Origin: Thuidium tamariscinum
Lineage: Eukaryota > Streptophyta > Bryopsida > Hypnales > Thuidiaceae
Length of the DNA stretch: 64,000 nt
Direction: 5' to 3'
Assembly: GCA_947034885.2 (NCBI GenBank)
Contig: OX344750.2
Span: 45,680,821 to 45,744,820 of the forward strand
Made by a program: the position numbers and the translations under genes. Position 1 is the first letter of the stretch; each line of letters starts with the position of its first letter. A model generated the notes under the pieces. It was not told where the DNA came from and did no database searches. It saw only the letters and a list, made by a program, of their open reading frames with translations. This document shows positions 47,198 to 58,715 of the stretch, in pieces.

Positions 47198-47702
47198 GTA
47201 AAAAATCAATTAAAGGGTCAAAAGTTATGAGGTTTTTTTGTTTGCGGGTAATTATGGATTCTCCACTATAAAAAAAACTTTGAAGTCATTTATTTAACTC
47301 AATTTTCAATATTTTTGAAAAAAATAAAACCCTGGGATGTAAATTGATTATTACAATATTATAACCGTTGGAATTGGCATTTTTCAATTCCATAATTAAA
47401 TTCTTTACAATTTAGTATTTTGAATCATTCTCTACAGACTTCTTTCTACTTATTGTTTTTTTCCTATATGTTGTACAACCCCAAATGATTCAGAAGTGAA
47501 AATTTTCAAGCATATAGCCAACTTGCTTAGGAAACTAAACTCAAAGAAGGACACCACCATTTTCAACATTTTTTCATTGAAAAGAGAACTTGTGAAGTGT
47601 AGCTGCCTAGTTTTTTATAGGATTGAAAAAACGGTTTTTGTGAATTTGAATGCTCATATATTTTGATCCACATGGTGAAATTTTTGAAATTTTTACGTGT
47701 TG
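46895..47702 (+). mobile_element. TTAA-family element, 3' truncated
   Basis: It starts CCCCTAAAGGACCAGC after TTAA at 46891-46894 and is collinear with 16130-17065 for most of its length. It stops where the next element's TTAA begins at 47703. The missing right part does not reappear after 48611. A (TA)n tract lies at 47161-47194. Confidence 0.65.
47161..47194. repeat. (TA)n microsatellite
   Basis: About 17 uninterrupted TA units lie inside the 46895-47702 element. Confidence 0.95.
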
Positions 47703-47706
47703 TTAA

Positions 47707-48607
47707 TTCCTAAAGGACCAAGCCTTGTTTTTTGCCCAAAAACACTAAAAACTGTCAATTCTATAGCAAAGAGTAAAAAAATATTTTAATTAATTTTTTT
47801 CCACATCCAACCGTAGGATCTTATACCTCACTAGTCTAAGACAGTGTGGAAAAAAAATTCAGAATTTTTGACTTCACAGATTGCAAGATACTTGCATTTA
47901 AAGTGGGAAAAACAAGTTTTTTAGCACATTGCGGGATTGAATTTCTTGACTTTGAACATTTTTAACTTAAAAATTTTGCACTAAAGAGTTTTGAGCTTTA
48001 ATTATTTATAGTGCAAAATTGAGTTGAGAATCTAGGGAAAAAAAATTCAAAAAAACTTAATTTCCATTCTTAAAAAAATTGTTAAATAGAAGTAGGTATG
48101 AGATAGAAGGAAAATCTAAAATATTAATATCTTTTAGATGAAATTAAAATGCACTAATCCTAATGGTGAGATTGTTCTAGTAAGTAAACTAAACCATGAA
48201 AAATTTGTTTTTTGGAAAAATTGGAAAAATTGCATCCAGAAATGAATCCTACAAGTTATTTTTTTCAAAAAAAATGCTCTAATTACTTGAAAAACAAGAA
48301 TGTCCATAACTTTCTCATAACAAATCAGAATAAAATGAATCAAATCTTCCTAGATAGACAAAAATATAATATATAAGAAAAAAATTCAAAAAAAAATTCA
48401 AAATTTTTCTTTGTTGCCCGAATTGCTCGCCGTCCCCTGTTTTGAGCTTATTTGGGCATAACTTTTGTTCCCGGGCACCGATTGATAAAAAAAAAATATC
48501 CCCATGAAGATATTCAAATTTCTATCTCCAAAAAAAGTTTTAAGAAATTAGGACAAAAATTCAGCCCGTAGGTACCTGCCCAAAATTGCATTTGTCCCCC
48601 AAAGGGG
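47707..48607 (-). mobile_element. TTAA-family element, inverted copy of 44011-44930
   Basis: A 901-bp element flanked by TTAA (47703-47706 and 48608-48611). The left end is TTCCTAAAGGACCAAGC and the right end CCCCCAAAGGGG, slightly decayed. Its interior is the reverse complement of the 44011-44930 type (GGTGCCCGGGAACAAAAGTT then ATGCCC when reversed). Confidence 0.7.
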
Positions 48608-48611
48608 TTAA

Positions 48612-50035
48612 AAGTATCCTTAGTCTAATTTGAAAATTTTCCCTCCAAATAAACTCCTAGAATTTCACCAATTTATAATCAAAACTTAATATTTGATTAT
48701 TGAAATGATTTACCCAAAATTGTACTTTGAATAGATACAAAAATACCCTCCACATTTAGACATTGGCAATGAAAAAATAACTCTTGCAAAAGCTAGATGA
48801 ATCAAAGACCAAAACTGTAGACGTGGTGGCTGCCAGTGCACATTTCACTCCACATTGTTGCACCAAATATGACAAACAAAACATTTGAAAAGCTATGTGT
48901 TACAATATTTTTCCCAACATGTGTTCAAAATTTAGTTTGGAAAATAAAAGTGCTTTCTTTTGGGTGTGGATACCTCACTACACTCCTCTATTTCCATATC
49001 TTTCACTTGAGCTTTTGAGAAAATTGGATGTAATTTTTCTTTGAATCCAATAGTCATATATGTACAAAAAAATTATCATTTCAACTAAAAAATTCAAAAA
49101 AGAGGATTTGATTTGGTGATTATGAGTCCATGCCCTGCCATGCTGGCCTTCAGTTCTTTAGACCCAGAATCGATCACCAGTTTGCAGTTTTTTGTTTCTT
49201 TTTTATTTACTTTAAATTAATTTTTTAACACAAATGAAATGCAGTTTCTATCCTCATTTAATTTTCTTTTTTAAAGTTGCCATAACTTAGTGGTCACCAG
49301 ATGGAAGTTATAATTCCATCAGTGAGATGAGGAGTACAGCTCCAAATCCAGCCACCGCCTGGAGTGCAGGCAGAGTGTATTGGCTGCTAACTTCCAAAAT
49401 CTCATGTCATAAGGCACAACTCTGTCAGTGAAGAATCTGGTGGCATACAACTGAACTGAACTAAACTTTAGAGAGGAAGATTGACTGGACTGAGTTTCAG
49501 AGCACTTCCGTATGTATCCAGATGTTAGTAGATTACAACTTATCATGCTTATAGAGCTTCAGTATATATGCCCTTCTCCAATGCAAAATTCCTGAATTCT
49601 TCACAGGTGTTCCGGGGGGAATCACAGTGCAGCAATACATGTATTCACATTCTTGAGGACCTGTGTTCAAATGTTAGCTTTTTCGACTGTTAAGGATTCA
49701 CCAAATGGGACAAAATGGCCAACCTAACCAGCAAGAAGGAAAACACAAAGTGGAACAAAATTTGATCACGGAAATCAATCATTCTTGCCACTAGTGTTTG
49801 GGGTTGAGTAGTTCCGCTTAATGTTAACCACCACCAGAAAATCACCCCTTTCTTTGGCGGGCAAGTTCTAGACTGCGATCTAGTGCAATCAAGTTGTAAT
49901 GCCCAATTACGACGGTTTGCCTGCATAACCACGCATTACAACTTTCTCATCCAGCATGCAGATTTCATTCTCAATGTTCATTCCAAATGTTCATTTCTAG
50001 GCCATGGTTTACGCCAGGAAATGGCTCTCGTCGTC
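48612..50035. other. Gene-free stretch
   Basis: No gene is recognised. It is AT-rich to about 49090, then of moderate GC. It includes a retroelement-tail-like segment at 49186-49246 (minus strand GCATTTCATTTGTGTTAAAAA). Confidence 0.45.
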
Positions 50036-50110
50036 GGACATTTCACAATGTAAAGGGCCTTCTCATCGGGCTCCACCCTCCTTGTTGGCCCTTTATAGTG
50101 CGAAATGCCC
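50036..50110. mobile_element. Very short foldback, Tourist-like ends
   Basis: GGACATTTCACAATGTAAAGG then GCC at 50036-50059 is the near complement of 50087-50110 (GGGCATTTCGCACTATAAAGG then GCC when reversed), with only 27 bases between. The TTTCACACTAT core recalls the 25079-25217 MITE. No clear TAA/TTA duplication is seen. Confidence 0.5.
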
Positions 50111-50130
50111 TCCTTAAGCATTGCCCTATA

Positions 50131-50425
50131 AGGTAGGTGGCTCGAATTCAGACCCTGTCTCTGAAAGCGATCTGGTAGATTTTGCCTCTAACATGTACCA
50201 GAAGTGTACATTTCAGGAGGGGGTCGCTTTTAGAAACCACTGTGTTTTCAACTTCAAAAATTCATAACTAATTCCATGAAGGTCCAAAAAATATGAAACG
50301 ACTTGGGTTGGATGCCAATTCCATCATTCTTCCCAGGAAAATTTACTGAAAACTGTTTAAAGTGCTTTAAGGTCTCCCAAATTGCGAATCAGCTCTTAAA
50401 GGGACGGTTTCTGAGCCACCTACCT
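50131..50425. mobile_element. TA-flanked MITE (family B), best copy
   Basis: A 295-bp element with 13-bp inverted ends (AGGTAGGTGGCTC) and TA at 50129-50130 and 50426-50427. The interior matches 2476-2761 almost end to end, and matches the partial copies at 3150 and 30760. Confidence 0.8.
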
Positions 50426-50427
50426 TA

Positions 50428-52297
50428 CTTGCAGTAGGAATCCAGATGACCAGATGTTGGAATATGTATGTGCGCATGAGCTGACACCGGCCTTCTGTCC
50501 CTGTCGGTTGGCAATGGCCTTCAGTTGGCCAGCCTGCAAGTTCATAACTGAAGTTGGCGCATACCATATTTGGAGTTCATCCAATTCATCCATTCCATTT
50601 CGTTTCTTCCTTTTTCTTTAAACACATAGGTCTTTATGCTTTTAAAAAAGCCTTGAAATCGGCACAAATGCAATCTTTGTTGAGAGATTGAGAGAGTCAG
50701 GGAAGTACTGACCCTGGGACTTAGAGCTCAGCTGTGCACAACAAAAAGAAAACTTTGTAAGGTAAGTATTCCAATGCCAAGAAGGAGCCTGACTGCCAAA
50801 CAACATTGTAAGTTCTGCCTCGGTTCTTTGCAGGACCAAAGTTGAAATTTGGGCTGATTGCACGATCGGCACTGGCTATGTAACTTCAGTCCACTAGTTA
50901 CTACTGTATGGCAGAGTACATAGTGAGGGAGTAGCATCAATTGACGCCATGAGAGACTTTGTCAACCTTTCTCCAAAAATTGGCATTATTGACATTATTG
51001 GCATTGTTTTTAGAAGCAATTCCATGGCCAGGGATTGGACCCCAAAACCTTTCATCATCATTGATGAAAGAATGATGTGCAGAGGCATAGCCTGTTTATA
51101 AAAATGACCCACAAGAAGATCCACATGACTCACCACCATTTCCTGTTGCAATTCAATGCAAGCACCACCCCTGTGGTCTAGTGCACTGCCCGCAGCTAGC
51201 TTCACACCCCTGCTCCCTTGAAGCAGGAGGCCAAGTTGGAATTCCACCTTGAACTGAAGCTGAAGCCCATTGAGTCCATCCCTTCGAGCTCAACAGACCA
51301 CATGATCGACAGAGCGAGTCCAGGAAGCTCCTGCAAGTCGACCTGCACGATCTCGTCTCGTCCATCGAAACAAAGCAAGCCAAGCATTCAGGCACTGTTC
51401 AAAGCAGGTCAGGCTTATTTGGCCATTTCCTCGGTTCATTTCAGTTAGGGTGCAAAGTCTGGGACAGGGTGGTGAGAGGTCGATTCTACTGAGTTTGCCA
51501 ATTTCGTCAATTGTATGTTCAGCTGATTTCTGGAGGTTTTGAGGCTTGCTTTGAATACTGGAGAGCTGGCAGCTCCTTGTGCATTCAATCTGCCACATGC
51601 TCAGCTACAAGTCTTGCACTGTTGAGCTCGCCCTCCATCTGCTTTTGTGGAAGAACACGCAGGGAGCTGCCCATCTCATATGAAATGCTTGGCTCCAACG
51701 TGCCCTCTCACCATGTTCAAAGCAGAAGGCAAATCTGGCTGCTTCTCAGTGGAGCTCCAATTCATCACCTTGTTTTTTTTCCGCAATTCAGGACAATGAA
51801 GACATTCAGTATGATGAACAAAGATGAACAATCAGTATGAAAATTGGATGTTGGGACGCCTTAAAAAGGTCAATTCCTTGAAATGAAAAAAATTATAGCT
51901 TGGTCAATTTTCAAAGAGCTCATACTTTCTATGTGTGCATTTTATAAGCTTGAATGACTAATTCAAAAGGTGGAGAGGATTCCTAAGTCTGATTTGGTCA
52001 TTTCAAGACAATTATGAAATCCATTTCAAGGCATTTGGAGATTTTTTCCAGAAGTTGGAGTTTGGTATACTGTGGAGCTTGTGACTTCAGTTTTATTTAT
52101 TTATTTTCAAGCAACTTCTTGAAGTTGAAGGAGGTTTATTAGGAAAACAAGATTAGTGTTGGAAGCTTCTTGAAAAGTTTTTTTGGGTAGTAGTAAGGTA
52201 GGCAAGCCTATTACCACCTAGAATTGCAATTTGACTATCTTGAGGCCAATTCCAAGAAGGGAACATATTATTGAGAGGTGTGTGCTTGTTTTACAAG
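50428..52297. other. GC-richer stretch without an identifiable gene
   Basis: About 50430-51850 has elevated GC and several 60-117-codon open frames on both strands, none with a recognised domain. It may hold unrecognised exons or regulatory DNA. I cannot support a gene. Confidence 0.4.
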
Positions 52298-52301
52298 TTA
52301 A

Positions 52302-52835
52302 CTCCTCATGTTCTTTGACTATGTTTTCACCAAAAAATTTCAAAACTGTCATCTCTAACACAAATACCAAATATTTGGAATATTTTTTTTAGACACATGT
52401 AACCATAGGATCTTGTAGTATGCTAGTTTGAGAAGATGAGGAAAAAATTTCAGAAACTTTTACTATGTAGATTGCAAAATATGAGCATTTGAATTGACCA
52501 AAATCCTTTTTGGGGCCCTACAAAAATCAGGTAACTGCACTTTACAAGCTTAATTTTGCATGAAAAAAATTCAAAAATTGTAGTGCTTCTTTGGATTCAT
52601 TCTCTAAGGCAAGTTGGCTACATGCTTGAAAATTTTCAAATCATTTGGAGTTGTACAACATTTAGGAAAAAATAGTAAATAAATAAATTTAGAGAATGAT
52701 TCAAAATACTAAATTGTTAAGAATTTTTTTGTGAAATTGAAACTTGCCAATTTTAATGATTCAAATTTTGTAATAAAAAATCTACACCCAATGTTTTGTT
52801 TTGTTTTCCAAGAATATTGACAATTGAGTAAAACA
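52302..52835 (-). mobile_element. TTAA-family fragment
   Basis: It begins CTCCTCATGTTCTTTGACTATG after TTAA at 52298-52301. It is collinear with 3303-4250 (GGCAAGTTGGCTACATGCTTG, TTTGGAGTTGTACAAC, TAAATTGTTAAGAATTTT). Similarity stops near 52835, before the far end. Confidence 0.6.
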
Positions 52836-53015
52836 AGAACGGTATGACTGTGAGGCTCTGCTTTTTGTAAAGGTTGAGATTAAAAAACTTAGTATAAACT
52901 AATGTAATATTATGGAGGATGAGTAAAAAAGATAAGTGAAAATTTTCAAATTGAAAATGGTGGGGTTGTAGTGAGAAGCACGATTTAGGGATCAATGCTG
53001 GAGCTTCTTGGTGTG

Positions 53016-53230
53016 CAACGACACTAGGATGTGAGCGTGTGAGCATGAGCCCAAAAGCGGTGAGCGGGGATTTTGTGAGCCTAGAGCCCAAAATTTTAAT
53101 ATTTGATAAATTTTTAAACTTTTCTGGTTAAAAGATCAAAAGATTAATTTTTTTTCACTAAAATGTATTATATTTTGAAAATATGACCTTTTACTGTGGG
53201 ACCTATGACCGTGAATTTTAGATTCAAAAG
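53016..53230 (+). mobile_element. Fragment of the 23807-24563 Mutator-like family
   Basis: It starts CAACGACACTAGGATGTGAG and has GCATGAGCCCAAAAGC, TTTTGTGAGCCTAGAGCCCAAA and CCTATGACCGTG, as in the left part of 23807-24563. The right end was not found. Confidence 0.45.
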
Positions 53231-55500
53231 CTTGACAAGTTGATGTTACTGCAAGTTTAAAATTTATATTACATTTTGAGAGGCCGTCTCAAAGTAGATT
53301 AAGTATAAATAATTTAGAGGCACTTCTAAATATGAGAAGAAGATAAATGTGATGATGATATTATAGGGAATAGAACATTTTATAAATAATAAAAAATTCT
53401 TTCATTGCAACAAAGAATACATATTGAAATTTGAATACAATATATTGCTACTAGAATTTGGGGATTTCAAAAATAATATATCATGGGTATTATGTATGTA
53501 CTTTATATGTGCTAATATCTTTCAAATAATTCTTGTTCATTCACATGTCCTAATGATTACAACAATAGCAAGCACTTGTTTTCACTTCATCTGAATTGAG
53601 GGTGAAAATACAGATGAACATGTCTATCTTACAATCTAATTACAAAATGCATAATCAACAAAAAAAAGTTATTAAAGGTGTTTGTAGCTTAAAAATATGC
53701 CACACTTTCAAATGGAAGTCCCATTTATTCTTCTAAAATGGGGACAAGTATAAGTTGAAAAATCCCAAAATATGATGTTAAGAACCTTCTAATTAGGGAA
53801 ACAAAGCATATTAAGTTAATCAAATCTATACAAGGAACAAAATTCACATGAATAACATTATGTTTGCAATAATATTTCTTGCACTTTCCCAATAATTGCA
53901 TTGATTTTTGGTAGATGCCTTACTATTCCTATGAATTTGCTTGCCATTCAAAATGAAAGGGATTTTTTCAACATGTATTAGTTAAAGATGAATCCACTAT
54001 ATATAGTCAAAAAGCCTAAACAAGGTGTATAGACATCGAAGTGACATTGACTTGATGGATTGTAAGTTGAACCCAACTTCTTTAAACTTAATGATTTTGG
54101 TATATGTAAGATTTGTATTAATAAAAACATACTAGACCTTAAGGATCTTGGGTTGGTACCTAAGAACATGGAAATGCTTAGATCCCACGTCCCATCTTGC
54201 AATTTGGTTTGAACAAAACTAAAAATCTTGAGTTTGAAATATCATGCTCTAATACTTACACTTTTGCCTTTTCTAAATAGAGGGAGTAGAAGGTGTACTA
54301 GGCTTAACAAACAATAATAATCTTGTATTTGGCCTATGTGTACTTTTGAATGGCTTGACATTGTTACCTTAGTTTGTGTGAAATTCTTTCTATATATATG
54401 CAATTTTGATGTATTGTAATCTTTTTATAGATCCACTATGAAGCATAAACGTATAGAACTCTACAATTACAGTCCCGAGTTGCACTCTAGCAATGGCCAA
54501 CTTAATTTGAACCCAAGGATGAGAGAAGTTAATTCTATTGGGGATAGAAGAATCACTTTTAGAATTGATCAGAAGATCCAATTTCCTTATATCAGATCGA
54601 AATACTTCTTCTCCTTTCAAGTGCGGAATTTAAGTACAAATGTGCTCCATTTGAAGCATCTTATTGAGTGCATTTGCAATTTTTTTTCATCTTCAAATGC
54701 CATTATAATTTAGAGAGTTTCATATCCTATTTAGTTAGAGAGGCCTTTTTAAGAATTTCTTTGCAAAGTTAAACCCTATAGTTGCTTACGTACATGAAGG
54801 CTTAAACCTAGTCATCACACATGGCAATTAATAAGGCCAACCCAAGTTTTTAAGAAGCTTGCATTCATCTATTGTAGATTGTTTTTTCTAGGTTGTATAT
54901 TGGAATGTAGACCAGCTAATTCTTTTATTATCAATTTTTGCAAAGATGATCATGAATGAAGTCATTATTCAAATAGATTGCAACTTAAGGTCTAAAGGAA
55001 GGAACAAAAAAACATGACAATAAAGGTAACATTGTTTCCATAAATCTATCCTATTGACGGTATCAAAAGTCTTAAAATGCAAACAAATCATTTAGATTAC
55101 AAAATTGTTGATCATAATGCAACTCTATGGGAATACTACCAAGTTTTGATTTCAAACTATATACATCTTATCTACTTTAGATATCAATATTACATCCTTC
55201 TATTACCTACAAAGTTAAATATCTTAATTCTACAATTCTTTGGTAATTAGCTTTTCTACATCTTTATCCATTTTTGTTATTTAATGAAACAAACAAGCTC
55301 TTTTACAATCTTGGAACACATAGATCCTTTGACTTATACACAATGTGAACTGCAGTAAAGTTGGCTTGAGCATTATTACAAATGAGTTCTTTATACATTG
55401 AATTCGACACCTCACCTTCTACATGATCTTATTTAGACTATGCCAAAAATGAGTTAGCATTCAATATCCTCACTCTACTTATATGTCATGCACAAACACA
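53231..55500. other. Gene-free AT-rich stretch
   Basis: No gene is supported. The open frames near 54390-54713 lack recognisable motifs. Confidence 0.45.
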
Positions 55501-55951
55501 TCGTGCCAAGATTACATCATGCTAACATGAGAGAAAGTGTGACATAAGTTAATAGGGAATCTTGTAATTGGCTAGCAACCTAACCACACCAAGACTCCAT
55601 AGCTCCTGACCATCAGTAGATACCGTGGTCATAGGGAAAACGCCACGTGACTTGTGACGTATGTCACAATCACGGTAATATCCTGCAAATAATGATAGAA
55701 ATGCAAAAAACACTCTACCATCATAGTATGCAACACTAGTGACATCCATAGCAAGAAAAGAAAATAAACACCCATAGTACAACGGTACACTAGATGTGGT
55801 AAGTGGTTTTACAACCACCCCTTTACTCGCCCCCTTCGCCAATGTTGAAGCCCCTTTCACACTAGCGAACTCAATGGCGTTCTTCGAAGAACCACCGAGA
55901 ACCCAGTAGAAAACCCTATGAAGATGAAGATGTGTGTCCACGCCTCGACAT

Positions 55952-56086
55952 ACATTTGGGACAAACCCACCGGCCCGCCGGAATTTCTTGCAACGGCGGA
56001 CTCAAACAATCCGTATGCCACCCAGTGGAACAAACGTCGCACAACACCATAGTGGCAGCGCCCTTGGCGCTTCTACGTAAAACGCA
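55952..56086 (-). pseudogene. Ty3/gypsy: C-terminal PHD finger
   Basis: In the 107-codon frame 55916-56239, residues 52-96 form a PHD zinc finger. Signature pieces are MVLCDVCSTGWHTDCLSPPL and GRWVCPKC, with the C-x2-C, W-H and C-x2-C spacing of the family. PHD fingers bind histone H3 tails. Placed after the integrase it sits where other gypsy lineages carry a chromodomain, so it may have steered integration to particular chromatin; that role is inference. It belongs to the broken element. Confidence 0.75.
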
Positions 56087-56289
56087 TTTTAATCTAGTTG
56101 AAATCCGCAAGTTGCTTCTATCAATTCGTCCATCAATGTGAGGCAAGTGACACGGCGCACAATTGCGCGTGTGATCTTTCCAGATCTTGTCGTCACAACC
56201 TTCCAAGAGCAATACTCCCGACTTCAACACCTCACGCACTCATAGAATGATACGCCCTGCTGTCACGTCGAGTGTGGTTGGCGCTGTTT

Positions 56290-56596
56290 GCTGCAAATAA
56301 ACATAGTCTCCAGGCAAAAAACATTGAACCTAGGGCCTATAGCCCCCTCCTCGTATCGTGGCATAACGCAAAGTGTCTCTATGTTGTGCAATAGAAAGGT
56401 TGTCCAAAGCCATTGGCATTACTCTTTTATACAGCTCCGCCCGTTGGTCACATACGCGAGCCCACGTGTCCGGATCATCCATGTTATCCAATATCTTGTC
56501 TGCATCTTATTTGATTGCTATAGGTAAAACCGGATGACGCCCAAACAATAAATAATAGGGTGAAAAAGGAGCAAGAGATGCTTGCTTACTAAACCG
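56290..56596 (-). pseudogene. Ty3/gypsy: integrase, second part
   Basis: On the minus strand directly after the insertion, SPYYLLFGRHPVLP is the conserved block that follows the integrase catalytic core in Ty3/gypsy elements. It is followed by a region with DDPDTWARVCDQRAELYKRV typical of the integrase tail. It belongs to the broken element. Confidence 0.75.
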
Positions 56597-56729
56597 ATAG
56601 CCTATGGGCACTTCATTCCCACCTTTGGAATTAAGCGATCACAACCAAGCTCTTGTTTACAAAACTACTCCTACGGGTGTCTAAGCGTCAAATCCACTGT
56701 GCCTTCCAAGCAATGGATCTTTTGCTACT

Positions 56730-57330
56730 CTAATTATCCTAGGTGTATACTTGTTTCGTTCTCTTGTCCTACTTCTAAGTTTTATTCTTGTTTATCCTAC
56801 TTCTACGTGTTTGGATTTGTTTTAGCCCACTTTACGTATGGTATTTCCTACCCCATCTCTACGTCTTTAAATTTTTATCCTATTCTACGTATTGGTATTT
56901 ATCTTAACCTACTTCTACATCTTTATATTTGTCTAGTCTACCTCTACATATTGGTATTCTTTTAATCTACACTACGTCTTTGTATTTGTTTGGGCCTACT
57001 CTACGTATTTCCTTTAATCTACTCTACGTGATTGTATTCCTTTACTCTACTTCTATGTATTTGTTTTAATCTACGTCTTTGTCTTTGCTTGATTCTACTC
57101 TATGTATTTATCTTGGATCTATTCTACTCTACGTATTTGTCTTCACTTTATTCTACTCTACGTATTTGTCTTAGTCTAATCTACGTCTTCTTCTACTCTA
57201 TGTATTCTTCTACTCTACGTATTTGTATTCTTTTTTAATCTATTCTATGTATTTGTATTCTTTTGTCCTACTCTACGTATTTGTCCTTGTTCCTTCTATT
57301 TCACTTCTCCGTATTCTATTCTATGTTTGC
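56730..57330 (+). repeat. Degenerate pyrimidine-rich array around CTACGTATTTGT
   Basis: The phrase CTACGTATTTGTCTT (with variants CTACGTCTTTGTATT, CTATGTATTTGTATT) recurs about twenty times at irregular spacing of roughly 20-40 bases, joined by TATTCTTTTAATCTACTCT-like spacers. A second C/T-rich array of CTAAACTATCTCCTA phrases follows at 57650-57800. Confidence 0.6.
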
Positions 57331-58353
57331 ATATGCATTCTTCTTATTTCTATTCTAGTTGTGGTTGTCCTCCTATTTGTATTTGCTAATTACCGGACCT
57401 TAACCTCACCGGGGTTGCTAATCCTTTCCTACTAATTAATTCCTAATTGCATTAACAAATTAAATCAAAAGAGAATTTTAGAGGCCCACCTCCTTTCCGT
57501 GTGTGCCCCATGCCAGGCCTCCTTGTTCCATGCTGCCTCCATAACCCCCGCCGTTCCGTGTGCAATAGTTAGCCCTTTATTCTCAATTTGTTTCCCTTCC
57601 TTTTACAATTGTGCTCCTAGACTACCTTTTATGATTGTTCTTGACTTGGGTCTCACTCCTAAACTATTTCTATACTAATCTCCTAAACTATCTCTACACT
57701 ATTCCTCTAATTACCTTCTACTTCTAAACTATCCCTTAAACTAGTTTCTACCTCTAAACTATCTCCTATTTTATTTTCTACCTCTACACTACCCCCTATT
57801 CTAAGAGTTTGCAACCGGCTAGCCAATCAAAGCATTGAATCAGTCCTATACTATGCGTCCAAACAGAAAACAAAGTCTATATTTAGGCTCAAAGGTGCTG
57901 TGCCAACTGAAACGAGTACAAATAAGACCATGTTCTGAGGTACCCACGTGGCGCCTCCCGGTTCGTCCAACCCCTGCAGTTGCTGACTGCGCAGGCGACG
58001 TGAAGCGGTGACGTGGCGGACGCGGTGACGACTCCAGTGCACAAAATAGGCTCTCAGTCCTAAACCGTAACTCGGAATGAAGAAAGGACGCCGGATTCGG
58101 TGTCAGCGACAGCGCGCCGGTAAAATCAAGTACAAATAAGCCAGTGGTCCGAGACTGCCACGTGGCGCTCTTCGGGTGGGCTGACCTCGGCCGGGTTCCG
58201 CGGACTGGGGGCCTGTCCAGGGACTGCGGCTGGCTGGTTTGGGCCGGGAGGGTTCTTTCCTTGTTATTGCTTTTTTTCTAAACTTTAACTACCAATAACT
58301 CTCTAATTTTTGATGCTTTAGTCACACTATTAAACTTTTAACTCTTGAGGGGT

Positions 58354-58715
58354 TCAAAGCTTCGTTGTCCCTATGGGACTTAACTTAATACCGTGAACAA
58401 GAGAAGAGGGAGAAGGAAAGGATTAGTTGCCTTGACCTTTAGGGGGTTCAAAGCTTTGCCGTCCCTATGGGACTTAACTCAACACCAAGAACAAGAGAAG
58501 AGGGAGAAGAGGGTGAACACAACTCCTAGAACACTAATAGTCAAAGCTTCGCCGTCCCTATGGGACTTAACTCAATACTGTGAACAAGAGAAGAGGGAAA
58601 AGAGGGTGAACACAACTCCTAAGACACTAATAGTCAAAGCTTCGCCGTCCCCTATGGGACTAGCTTAACCTTATGCACAAGAGAAGAGGGAGAAGAGATA
58701 GGTACAAATTGCAAA
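58354..58715 (+). repeat. 93-bp tandem repeat, about four units
   Basis: Units begin with TCAAAGCTTCGCCGTCCC at 58354, 58448, 58541 and 58634 (periods 94, 93, 93). Each continues TATGGGACTTAACTCAA, ACAAGAGAAGAGGGAGAAGA and AACACAACTCCTA. The last unit is partial and more diverged. Confidence 0.85.

Noticed and set aside
51153-51598. Overlapping open frames of 60-117 codons on both strands
   Set aside because: No domain, no homologous motif and no convincing splice structure; kept only as a GC-rich island.
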